From Acetoanaerobium sticklandii (lineage in GTDB: Bacteria > Bacillota > Clostridia > Peptostreptococcales > Filifactoraceae): 64,000 nt of DNA. Under the pieces are notes generated by a model. The model saw only the letters and a list, made by a program, of their open reading frames with translations. It was not told the DNA's origin and made no database searches. Location: positions 451,501 to 515,500 of the forward strand of contig NC_014614.1 of the NCBI RefSeq assembly GCF_000196455.1. Reading direction: 5' to 3'. Each line of letters starts with the position of its first letter. Positions within the stretch are counted from its first letter, which is position 1. Position numbers and translations under genes: made by a program. Positions 15,987 to 24,670 of this stretch are shown one piece after another.

Positions 15987-17858
15987 ATGAGGGAGATTTT
16001 ATCAAATAAATTAATAAGAAAACTAGTACTTCTATTTGCAGATGCTGCACTGGTAAATCTAGCTGCACTACTTGCCTTAGAGATTAGGTTTGATTTTTAT
16101 ATTACAGGAAGCAATATAGAATATAAAATTGCTTTTATAGATCATTTTGTTATATATACGGGTATTGTGTTGGTGATTTTTTACTTATTTGGACTTTATA
16201 GAAGTTTATGGAGATATGCAAGCATTAATGAAATGATGTCGATTGCACTAGCTGCTTTGTGGTCTAATATAGCAACATATATTACTTTTTTACTGCTTGA
16301 TGTAAATATGCCTAGAAGCTTTTATATAATAAATATGTTTACTATGGCTGCGTTTGTTGGTGGGCTTAGGTTTTCATATAGAGTGCTTAGACGTATAGAA
16401 ATGGGAAAGCTACAGACTAATAAACTAAATAGGCCTCTGTCAAAGGTACTTATTATAGGAGCGGGAGAAGCAGGAGTTATGACTGCTAAAGAACTTCTTA
16501 GGACTCCAGATATGAATAAGGTTTTAGTTGGATTTGTAGATGACGATTCAAATAAAATAGGGAAAAAAATAAATGGGATTCCTATTGTAGCTGATATAAG
16601 CTCAGGAGTAAAATTTTTAGATGATGTAGATGAGATTATTTTAGCGATGCCTTCTATTACTCATAAGAGAAGAAAAGAAATTATAGAAATATATAAAGAC
16701 TCTGGTGTGAAAATGAAGATTCTTCCAGGGATATACGAGCTTATAGACGGACAAGTAGATATCAAAAAAATCAGAGACGTGGATATTGAGGATCTACTAG
16801 GAAGAGATTCTATAGCTCTTGATAATACTAAAATAGCAGAAGATATAAAAAACAAAATAGTTATAGTAACTGGAGGGGGAGGCTCTATAGGCTCGGAGCT
16901 ATGTAGACAGATAGCAGGTTTTTCACCAAAATTACTTATTATATTTGATATATATGAAAACTCAGTATATGATATTCAAAACGAGCTTAAGTCTAAATAT
17001 CCTACACTTCCCCTAAAAGTGCTTATAGGCTCTGTAAGGGATGTAAATAGACTAGATGAGATTTTTTTGAAATACAGGCCACAGCTAGTATTTCATGCGG
17101 CAGCTCATAAGCATGTACCACTTATGGAAGATAGCCCTTTTGAAGCTATCAAGAACAATACAGTAGGAACTAAGAATATTTCTGAAATAGCTGGGAAATA
17201 TGAAGTTCAAAGATTTGTGCTAATTTCAACTGATAAAGCTGTCAACCCTACAAATATTATGGGAGCTAGTAAAAGACTTGCTGAGCTAGTCATTCAAGAT
17301 ATGAACAAGAAATATTCAACTGAGTATGTAGCAGTTAGATTTGGAAATGTTCTAGGAAGCAATGGAAGTGTTATTCCGTTATTTAAAAAGCAGATTGAAA
17401 AAGGTGGACCTATTACTGTAACTCATCCTGACATCATAAGATATTTTATGACTATTCCAGAAGCAGTTCAATTAGTGCTTCAAGCGGGCTCTATGGCCAA
17501 GGGTGGAGAAATATTTATTCTGGATATGGGAGAGCCTGTTAAAATAGTTGATTTAGCAGAGGATTTAATTAGGCTGTCTGGATTTGAGCCTTATGAGGAT
17601 ATAAATATAGAATTTACTGGGCTTAGACCAGGAGAAAAATTATTTGAAGAGCTACTCCTTGCAGAAGAAGGCATATTAGATACCAAACATGAAAAGATTT
17701 TTGTAGGAAAGCCATTTGATAAGGATGATGACTTCACTAGAAAAAGTTTAGAGGGAATTATAGAATCTACATTCGAAGGAAACTATTCTCAGCTAGAGCA
17801 AAGAATTAAATTTTTAATACCAAGCTATAGAGATAAATTAGAACAGAAAAAAGCTTAA
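15987..17858 (+). CDS. Membrane-bound UDP-sugar 4,6-dehydratase/epimerase (WbpM/CapD/FlaA1 family)
   Basis: The 623-residue protein has about four N-terminal transmembrane helices (to residue 135), a first Rossmann-like domain (VLIIGAGEAG near 157), and a C-terminal SDR domain with TGGGGSIGSELC and STDKAVNPTNIMGASKR. In this family Met replaces the usual catalytic Tyr of the YxxxK motif, as seen here (M-x-x-x-K). Relatives such as WbpM and PglF convert UDP-GlcNAc to the 4-keto-6-deoxy sugar at the inner membrane, the first step to QuiNAc, FucNAc or bacillosamine-type glycans. No sugar transferase lies next to it. The gene has its own promoter and terminator, so it may serve a glycan pathway encoded elsewhere. 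Confidence 0.93.
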   Translation: MREILSNKLIRKLVLLFADAALVNLAALLALEIRFDFYITGSNIEYKIAFIDHFVIYTGIVLVIFYLFGLYRSLWRYASINEMMSIALAALWSNIATYITFLLLDVNMPRSFYIINMFTMAAFVGGLRFSYRVLRRIEMGKLQTNKLNRPLSKVLIIGAGEAGVMTAKELLRTPDMNKVLVGFVDDDSNKIGKKINGIPIVADISSGVKFLDDVDEIILAMPSITHKRRKEIIEIYKDSGVKMKILPGIYELIDGQVDIKKIRDVDIEDLLGRDSIALDNTKIAEDIKNKIVIVTGGGGSIGSELCRQIAGFSPKLLIIFDIYENSVYDIQNELKSKYPTLPLKVLIGSVRDVNRLDEIFLKYRPQLVFHAAAHKHVPLMEDSPFEAIKNNTVGTKNISEIAGKYEVQRFVLISTDKAVNPTNIMGASKRLAELVIQDMNKKYSTEYVAVRFGNVLGSNGSVIPLFKKQIEKGGPITVTHPDIIRYFMTIPEAVQLVLQAGSMAKGGEIFILDMGEPVKIVDLAEDLIRLSGFEPYEDINIEFTGLRPGEKLFEELLLAEEGILDTKHEKIFVGKPFDKDDDFTRKSLEGIIESTFEGNYSQLEQRIKFLIPSYRDKLEQKKA

Positions 17859-17910
17859 AATGATATAAGGAAACGATAGATGATTCTTATGAATTTTTGT
17901 TTAAAGTAAA

Positions 17911-17937
17911 ATGTCCTATAATTCAGGACATTTTTTT
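17911..17937 (+). terminator. Intrinsic terminator of the nucleotide-sugar dehydratase gene
   Basis: ATGTCCT-ATAATTC-AGGACAT followed by seven T. Confidence 0.88.
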
Positions 17938-18040
17938 ATGTTATAAAATTGTAATACAATTTTAGTTATTTTCAAAAGTATATAGGGTATAACTAAATAG
18001 AAAGCCTTTTGGCTAAAAATAAAAAGGAGGAAAAGGGATA

Positions 18041-19681
18041 ATGAAAAAACTTTTATCTTTAATTACAGTTATGGCTGTTGTTCTTACGCTGATACCTTTT
18101 CAATCAACATTTGCAGCTACACCTGCTAGCAAAGTTAGAGTAAGTGACAAGGTGTGGGTTGGTAATATGGAGGCACAGCACGCTGCTTTAGTTACATTTA
18201 CGGAAGATAGTAACAATGCTTGGGAGGATACTCAAAATCTGACACTTAGATTGCCTGATGGAGTTTCTTGGAACAAATTCACAAGAATCAATGCTAGATT
18301 AATTAACATGGCGGATGTTGATGGCAGAGATTTAACTATTAAGTTAGTAAATACAAAAAATATAGACAGAATTGTATTAGATCCATATTTTGATATAGAG
18401 CGTAGCGTAGAAAAAGGAGATTTAGTTCTTAGAGTTTATAGAGGCGATGTTGCTGATTCTGATAAAGAATTAGTAGTTGCTGAAATCAAGGACTATGGAG
18501 CAAAATTGACAAGCTCTGATATTGCAGAGTTTAACTTTATTAAACCTGGAAGCAAAGATGTAGTAGTGTATCTAGAAGAATTCATAGATGGCTCTTTAGT
18601 TGATACACAAACATATGACTTAGAAGTTGAAAATGCTGAAATTGACAAAGCTAAGGGCATACAAATTAAAAGATTAACTGGAGACAAGAAGTTAACATCT
18701 ACTATGAATGGAGATTACGTTAAACTAAATGTAGACAAAACTCCTGGTAAAAGTAAATGGGAGCTTAAATTCACTATCACTCCTGAAAAAGAATATGAAG
18801 GAGATATAGTGCTTAACTTAGAAGGAAGAGGCGTAGAGGATAGTATTACACTTGGAACAGTTCTTAAAAATGTAGATATGATGACAGGTACAGCTACTAG
18901 CATAGGTCTTGGATTTCAAGATCAAGATGTTGCTGGTATAGAAATTACTGAAATGGAAAGAGGAGCACTTCTAAAAGGAGTTTATACTATAGCTATAAAT
19001 CCAGAATACAAAGGTTTAGTATTTACAGATGCAAAGCTTAATGTAACAGAAGGAAATATTGATATTGATAACTTTGAATATAGAGATGGAAAATTTGTAT
19101 TTGAAGTAAAATCAGCATCTACTAGAGCGTCAAAAATAGTTATTAATGATATCAAGGTAACTGTTGATCAATTTGGGTATCTAGGAGATTATAAAGGCGA
19201 GCTTATTTTTAATCATGGTCAATCAGATCAAATTAAGGTAGATGAAGAAGTATTATTTACTGCAACAGGATCTAAACCTTCTGAAGGACAAGCTAAATAT
19301 GTAGGTCGGTTCATCATTGGAAGTCCAAGCTTTATTATAACTACAAATGGAATAAACAGAGTAGAGACTTTTGATGTAGCACCATATATTCAAGATAACA
19401 GAACTATGATGTCAGTTAAAGCTGCTGGAGTGGCTCTAGATGCAAAAGTAAGCTATGATACAGACAAAAAAATGGTTACTGTAGAGTCAGGTGATACAAA
19501 AGCTACTATGACTATTGGAAGTAAGATTCTAAACATAAATGGCGAAGAAAAAGAAATGGATACAGAAGCTGTTATAAGCAATAGCAGAACATTTATACCT
19601 CTTGCTTTTCTAGCAGATGTATTTGACGCTGAGCTTAAATGGGACAATATTACAAAAACTGTAACTATAATGAAAAATTAG
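18041..19681 (+). CDS. Secreted surface protein with C-terminal copper-amine-oxidase-type stalk domain
   Basis: The 546-residue protein has a clear signal peptide ending TFAA near residue 28, and a long beta-rich middle I do not recognise. The last 90 residues match the copper amine oxidase N-terminal-like stalk domain (DNRTMMSVKAAG..., SRTFIPLAFLADVFDAELKWD), a common extracellular module of clostridial envelope proteins that does not itself bind copper. It is probably non-covalently wall-associated, since no LPxTG or SLH repeat is present. AAGGAGG precedes the ATG. It stands alone between two terminators, and the strong ribosome site suggests abundant expression. Confidence 0.82.
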   Translation: MKKLLSLITVMAVVLTLIPFQSTFAATPASKVRVSDKVWVGNMEAQHAALVTFTEDSNNAWEDTQNLTLRLPDGVSWNKFTRINARLINMADVDGRDLTIKLVNTKNIDRIVLDPYFDIERSVEKGDLVLRVYRGDVADSDKELVVAEIKDYGAKLTSSDIAEFNFIKPGSKDVVVYLEEFIDGSLVDTQTYDLEVENAEIDKAKGIQIKRLTGDKKLTSTMNGDYVKLNVDKTPGKSKWELKFTITPEKEYEGDIVLNLEGRGVEDSITLGTVLKNVDMMTGTATSIGLGFQDQDVAGIEITEMERGALLKGVYTIAINPEYKGLVFTDAKLNVTEGNIDIDNFEYRDGKFVFEVKSASTRASKIVINDIKVTVDQFGYLGDYKGELIFNHGQSDQIKVDEEVLFTATGSKPSEGQAKYVGRFIIGSPSFIITTNGINRVETFDVAPYIQDNRTMMSVKAAGVALDAKVSYDTDKKMVTVESGDTKATMTIGSKILNINGEEKEMDTEAVISNSRTFIPLAFLADVFDAELKWDNITKTVTIMKN

Positions 19682-19715
19682 AAGTACTTTAGTAAATATA
19701 ATATTAGATTAATCA

Positions 19716-19762
19716 AGGGCACTTAGAGCTGAGAATTTAGTTCTAAGTGCCTTGTTGTTTTT
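19716..19762 (+). terminator. Intrinsic terminator of the stalk-domain surface protein gene
   Basis: GGCACTTAGA / TCTAAGTGCC 10-bp stem followed by a T-rich tract. Confidence 0.85.
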
Positions 19763-19844
19763 AAAATAATAATTCTAACGATGCAAGATACTTTAGTTTA
19801 TACTATAATAGTAATATATTAGTATTTTATTAAAAGGAGAAAAA

Positions 19845-20429
19845 ATGAAAAAGATTTATAAAACAATGCTACTTATGTTGATAGTGATACTAGCAACTAT
19901 CTCGGTTACATTTTTTGTAACCAATAAATTTCACGAGCAAGAGCTGTATTCAGTGTCTGGAGTTTTGGAACAGGTAAAGGATATTTCGGAATTAAATACT
20001 GTAGAAATGTATTTCAATGAAATCATAGATTTTAAAAATGCTAAGCTATTCAACAACTTCCAAATACCTTTCACTGAAAAATCCTTTATTTTTACTGTAA
20101 AAAGCAAAGTGAAAGCAGGAGTTGATCTTAGCAGTATTGATGAAGGAGATATCGCTATTTCTGGAAAGAGCTTGATTATTAAGCTACCTAATCCAAAGAT
20201 TACATCAAAGGAAATACTGTCGTATAAGGTTTATGATGAAAAGAATGGATTATTTAACGAGGTAACTACAGAAGATACCTTAAAAGCACTTGAACTATTT
20301 GAAAAGGATATCGAAAAACAAGCACTGGACAGTGGAATTATAGAAAAATCAAAAGAAAATACCAAGCTTATTATTAGAAACTTATTTTTATCCTATGGTT
20401 TTGAATCTATTGAGATTAAATGGAAGTAA
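19845..20429 (+). CDS. DUF4230 family protein, membrane-anchored
   Basis: The 194-residue protein has one N-terminal transmembrane helix (residues 7-27) and an extracytoplasmic domain. The pattern VEMYFNEIIDFKNAKLF...FIFTVKSKVKAGVDLSSI...ISIKLPNPKI matches the DUF4230 family, whose function is not known. Start choice follows AAAAGGAG. No partner is obvious; the next gene is an independent HD-GYP sensor. Confidence 0.75.
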   Translation: MKKIYKTMLLMLIVILATISVTFFVTNKFHEQELYSVSGVLEQVKDISELNTVEMYFNEIIDFKNAKLFNNFQIPFTEKSFIFTVKSKVKAGVDLSSIDEGDIAISGKSLIIKLPNPKITSKEILSYKVYDEKNGLFNEVTTEDTLKALELFEKDIEKQALDSGIIEKSKENTKLIIRNLFLSYGFESIEIKWK

Positions 20430-20600
20430 AAAATCATAGGTCTGTTTATGCTCTGGAAGATAAGGTTTAATAATTAGATTATATTGATATATATTATTTT
20501 TTTATTCTATCTTAAAACGTGATAAAATTTAGATAAGATTGTAAGAATTATTTTAATTTAATAATTACTCTTATAAAATTTGTCACAAAAGGAGCACTAT

Positions 20601-22259
20601 ATGGTTCGAAGCATAAGGACGAAAGTTATCATCAGTATGATGTCACTAGTTATACTATCAGGTATGTTTCTAGGCTATGTAAATTACATGGATTCAGAAA
20701 AACTCGCAATAGATATTATTAAAAGAAACAATAAGGCTGAACTAGAAAATATAAATGAGTATTATTTCGAGAAGCTCATATTTGACATGGAATATATAGT
20801 TAATATATGGGCTAATAATCAAGAGATAATAAACTACACTAAGACTGATGATAAGCTCTATGTAAGAAGTATTCCTGAAGATTTTATAAATATTTATGAA
20901 AAGTGGCTAGGTTTAACTGAATCGATGAAAAATGTAACTTGGTTCTATTATGCTTTAGAGGAAGACGGCTCTATATATATTGCGCCTGTTGATGAAACTA
21001 TGCCTCTTGATTACGATGCTAGAAGCAGAGACTGGTATAAAGGCACAGTAGATAAGCATGGGGAAATTTTTTGGACCGAGCCTTATATAGATGCTGGAAA
21101 TTCTGGTAAGCTACTTCAGACTGTTTCAAAAGCTGTGTATAAAGATAATGAACTCAGGGGAGTTATTGGACTAGATATTGAGCTTGAAAAATTCACAGAA
21201 ATAATTGAAGGCCTTAGCTATTCAAAGCAATCCAATATATTTTTACTAAATGAAAAATTAGAGGTTTTGGCATCTAATGAAAATGCTTCAGAAAATTTAA
21301 GCATATACGCTAAGAAAGCTGTAAGCGGTGAGCAAGAGCTGTTTACTCTAGATAAAATCCAATATGTATCTACCTATGTGCCTATCAGTATAAATAATTG
21401 GAAGCTAGTTGCTCTTACTCAGACGAATTTAAATGAAGAGCTTAATTTAATTCGTGACAGGATATTAACTATAGTTTTATTAACAATAATAATTGGAATT
21501 TTGATGTCGCTTATCCTATCAAGAAATCTACTAAAACCCCTTAGGTCACTTATTTTAACTACTGAAAAAGTCAGCGATGGAGATTTCAAAGTCAGAAGTA
21601 CTGTCACTTCGAATGATGAATTTTCAGTACTTTCTATGAGCTTCAACTCAATGCTTGACGATATAGAAAATCTACTAACCCAAAGGGATGAAAATTATAT
21701 TAAAACGGTTACAGTCCTTGCCAATGCAATTGAAGCATCTGACGAATATACTAGAGGTCATTGCGATAGAGTTGGAGACATTGCGCTTCAAATAGCAGAT
21801 AAGCTAAATTTGACAAGCAAGCAAAAAAATGATTTGCGGTTTGCCTGCATACTTCACGATGTAGGGAAAATTGGGATAAGTGATAGGATTTTAAATAAGC
21901 CAGGTCCGCTTACGGATGCAGAGTACGAAATAATAAAGAAGCATCCTGAAATAGGCTTTGAAATAATTAAAGAAATTGATTTTCTCGAAGAACCAGCAAA
22001 TATCATGCTCGAGCATCATGAGAGAATAGATGGAAGAGGTTATCCACAAGGACTTAAAGGTGAGGATATTAGAATAGAGGCCAAAATTTTAGCTGTAGCA
22101 GACACCTATGATTCTATATCATCAGCTAGAGTATACAGAGATAGGATACTTACTAAGGCCGAAATAAGAGAAGAACTTCTAAAAAACATAGGTATTCAGC
22201 TAGACGAAGAGGTAGTAATTGCACTTTTAGAAATACTAGAGGATGATATGAAAAACTAA
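20601..22259 (+). CDS. Membrane sensor with Cache, HAMP and HD-GYP domains, probable c-di-GMP phosphodiesterase
   Basis: The start at the ATG at 20601 follows AAAGGAG; a TTG seven codons upstream is in frame but less likely. The order is a TM helix (residues 8-28), an extracytoplasmic dCache-like domain (about 30-275, with the SRDWYKG motif), a second TM helix (about 285-305), HAMP (about 306-360) and HD-GYP (about 370-545). The HD-GYP keeps its full catalytic set: RGHCDRV, HDVGKIG, HPEIG, HHERIDGRGYP, and ADTYDS. It should hydrolyse c-di-GMP in response to a small extracellular ligand. It is followed 15 bases later by a GGDEF-HD-GYP gene, so the two are probably co-transcribed. Confidence 0.93.
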   Translation: MVRSIRTKVIISMMSLVILSGMFLGYVNYMDSEKLAIDIIKRNNKAELENINEYYFEKLIFDMEYIVNIWANNQEIINYTKTDDKLYVRSIPEDFINIYEKWLGLTESMKNVTWFYYALEEDGSIYIAPVDETMPLDYDARSRDWYKGTVDKHGEIFWTEPYIDAGNSGKLLQTVSKAVYKDNELRGVIGLDIELEKFTEIIEGLSYSKQSNIFLLNEKLEVLASNENASENLSIYAKKAVSGEQELFTLDKIQYVSTYVPISINNWKLVALTQTNLNEELNLIRDRILTIVLLTIIIGILMSLILSRNLLKPLRSLILTTEKVSDGDFKVRSTVTSNDEFSVLSMSFNSMLDDIENLLTQRDENYIKTVTVLANAIEASDEYTRGHCDRVGDIALQIADKLNLTSKQKNDLRFACILHDVGKIGISDRILNKPGPLTDAEYEIIKKHPEIGFEIIKEIDFLEEPANIMLEHHERIDGRGYPQGLKGEDIRIEAKILAVADTYDSISSARVYRDRILTKAEIREELLKNIGIQLDEEVVIALLEILEDDMKN

Positions 22260-22274
22260 GTAAAATAATCAAAT

Positions 22275-24284
22275 TTGAGAGGAGGGCTAATCATTTTAAA
22301 ATCTAATAAATTTAAAATTACTATTTTACTAATACTTTTTGTTATAGGGATAGCTGGAACTATTTATTCCTTTAATTCCAATCAAAAGCCAGAAGAAGAA
22401 ATATTTTTAACAGCAGAAGAAACAAAGTGGCTAAACGAAAATAAAGATGACATAAAAATTGGATATACAACTGATTATCCTCCTGTTGAATTTTTGGATA
22501 ATGATAAATACGTCGGTATGTCAGCAGATTATTTCAAGCTACTAGAGAAAAAATTAGGAATCAAAATAAATATGGTAGAGTTTGATAACTGGGATGAACT
22601 GATAGAGCAAGCTAAATCAAGAAAAATATCTGGAATTACTGCGGCAACTAAAACCCCAGAGAGAAGCGAGTATCTAGATTTTACTGTGCCGTATATACTC
22701 AATCCAAATGTTATTATAACTAGAAAGAATTTTTCTGAAAATCTAACCTTTGAAAAGCTTGCCAATACAAGCATGGAAATTTTAGTAGTAGAAGGCTATG
22801 ACATTATTGAGTTCTTGAACGAGAGGTTTCCAAAGCTTGAATACAAAACAGTTAAAACTCCTAGTGATGGCATGAGAATGGTAGCATTTGGTGAGGCTGA
22901 TGCTATGATTATTGAGATAATGAGTGCATCGGCTACTATAGAAAGAGATAATATAACAAATCTAGTAGTAAATGTCGAGACACCGTATGAGTCAAGTCTT
23001 TCTATAGCTACTAGAAATGACTGGCCAATGCTGAGCACTATTTTTAATAAGGGATTAGCTCAAATAAGTCAGCAAGAAAGAAAAGAAATAGAGCAAAGGT
23101 GGATGCCTCTTCAGAGGAAAAATTTGTTTGAAAACAGATATTTCTGGTTTGGCTTGCTCACTCTGCTTTTAGGTCTTAGCATTATTATTATAGTTATATC
23201 TATTTGGAATGCCAGCTTAAAAAAAGCTGTCAAAGAAAAAACTAAGGCCTTAGAGGTTTCTACTCAGGAGCTACTTTATAAAACCTATCATGATGAGCTA
23301 ACTGGGCTTTACAATAGAGTTTATTTTTCTGAGATTTTAGAGGAAATTCAAAGTAAACCACTTCCTCTTTCAATCATATTAGCAGACTTAAATTGCCTAA
23401 AGATAACAAATGACACCTTTGGGCATGAAGCTGGAGATAAGCTGATCATAAAAATGGCAAAGCTGATACAAAGCAATATAGAAGAAAGCCATATAGCTTG
23501 CAGAATAGGCGGAGATGAAATGATAATCATCATGCCGGAAACTGATGCAAAAAAGAGTCTAGATATACTAGCGAAGATAAAGCAAGCAACTATTAGCTCA
23601 AAAGAAGAGCCTATAAGACCGCTAGTTGCTCTTGGTGCAGCCACAAAAATAAATGAAGATGAAAGCTTTAGCAGGTTATTTAAACGCGCCGAAGAAAAGA
23701 TGTATGAAAATAAAATGGATGAAAGCGAATATACCTATGATAAAGTAATAGGCTCATTCAAAAAAGCTATACTAGAAAATGAATATGAAAGCCTTGAGCA
23801 TTATGACAGACTTAAAGCTCTATGTTTGGAATTAGGATATGCAATGAATTTGGACAAAGAGGATCTAGATGCGCTTGTCTTATTATCAGATTTGCATGAT
23901 ATAGGAAAAGCTGGACTTGATAAGGAAATTCTTCTAAAGGAAGGCCCTCTTACCCATGATGAGTGGGAAAAAATAAAAAGACATCCAGAGCTTGGCTTTA
24001 AGATAGTAAGCTCATCTGTGAAATTTTCCCATGTAGGAAAAGGAATACTAGCTCATCATGAGCACTGGGATGGAAAGGGATACCCTCAAGGTCTTAAAGG
24101 TGAAGAAATACCACTTATTGCGAGAATATTTGCAGTTGTAGAAGCCTATGATGTAATGACTCACAAGAGACCATATAGGCAAATCCTTACAAAAAATGAA
24201 GCAATTCAAGAACTAAAAAACTGCTCTGGAACACAGTTTGATTCAAGAGTGGCTGAAGTATTTATAAATATGATTGATAACTAA
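22275..24284 (+). CDS. Transmembrane sensor with periplasmic-binding-type domain, GGDEF and HD-GYP domains
   Basis: After a TM helix come an SBP_bac_3-type amino-acid-binding domain (about residues 45-275), a second TM helix (about 290-312), a GGDEF domain and an HD-GYP domain. The cyclase motif is IGGDEM, with Met replacing Phe. The HD-GYP has HDIGKAG, HPELG, HHEHWDGKGYP and EAYDVM. It could make and degrade c-di-GMP, or be biased to degradation, in response to an amino acid. The start is uncertain: TTG at 22275 has no SD before it, whereas GGAGGG at 22281-22286 is well spaced for an ATT at 22293. Confidence 0.9.
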   Translation: MRGGLIILKSNKFKITILLILFVIGIAGTIYSFNSNQKPEEEIFLTAEETKWLNENKDDIKIGYTTDYPPVEFLDNDKYVGMSADYFKLLEKKLGIKINMVEFDNWDELIEQAKSRKISGITAATKTPERSEYLDFTVPYILNPNVIITRKNFSENLTFEKLANTSMEILVVEGYDIIEFLNERFPKLEYKTVKTPSDGMRMVAFGEADAMIIEIMSASATIERDNITNLVVNVETPYESSLSIATRNDWPMLSTIFNKGLAQISQQERKEIEQRWMPLQRKNLFENRYFWFGLLTLLLGLSIIIIVISIWNASLKKAVKEKTKALEVSTQELLYKTYHDELTGLYNRVYFSEILEEIQSKPLPLSIILADLNCLKITNDTFGHEAGDKLIIKMAKLIQSNIEESHIACRIGGDEMIIIMPETDAKKSLDILAKIKQATISSKEEPIRPLVALGAATKINEDESFSRLFKRAEEKMYENKMDESEYTYDKVIGSFKKAILENEYESLEHYDRLKALCLELGYAMNLDKEDLDALVLLSDLHDIGKAGLDKEILLKEGPLTHDEWEKIKRHPELGFKIVSSSVKFSHVGKGILAHHEHWDGKGYPQGLKGEEIPLIARIFAVVEAYDVMTHKRPYRQILTKNEAIQELKNCSGTQFDSRVAEVFINMIDN

Positions 24285-24360
24285 TAAAAAAATCATCAAC
24301 TTATAGATTAAGAAATCAAATTTTGTTGATAGCTCATAAGAGCCTTATTGTAGTTACGCT

Positions 24361-24398
24361 AAAAATCAGCTGTGTAATTATATATAGCTGATTTTTTT
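24361..24398 (+). terminator. Intrinsic terminator of the HD-GYP/GGDEF-HD-GYP pair
   Basis: AAAAATCAGCT / AGCTGATTTTT stem with a further T-run. Confidence 0.85.
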
Positions 24399-24495
24399 GA
24401 ATAAATTTATTTTTATGTCTTTCTGTTAGAAACAGATACTCTGAATTTGTATTAAATTCAATATCAACAAAAATGATATACTTTTAACTAGTAAG

Positions 24496-24660
24496 ATGGT
24501 ATAATTTTTAAGGGTAATTATACCTATTTCATTGGGTAAATAATAATTACTATTTTGAAATTTAAGTTAAACGTTTATCAGATACAGATAACGGTTTAAT
24601 TCATCATCTAGGCATGTCAAAATAGGTAAACAACTTATTGTACTTAAGTAATTGGAAGGA
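24496..24660 (+). promoter_or_regulatory. Extended -10 promoter and structured 5' leader of the first chemoreceptor gene
   Basis: TGGTATAAT (TATAAT at 24500-24505) is an extended -10, giving an untranslated leader of about 160 bases. Within it CTATTTTGA (24550-24558) pairs perfectly with TCAAAATAG (24617-24625), enclosing a second stem 24567-24579/24587-24599. An alternative, TACCTATTT (24521-24529) with AAATAGGTA (24620-24628), uses the same 3' strand. AATTAC (24545-24550) can also pair with GTAATT (24648-24653) beside the SD. Mutually exclusive pairings suggest a regulatory RNA; it matches no riboswitch class I recognise. Confidence 0.45.
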
Positions 24661-24670
24661 GAATTGGTAA

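Noticed and set aside
24512..24660. c-di-GMP riboswitch before the first MCP
   Set aside because: Neither the GEMM-I core (GGCAAAC, GACGCAAAGC) nor a c-di-GMP-II-type pseudoknot could be found.
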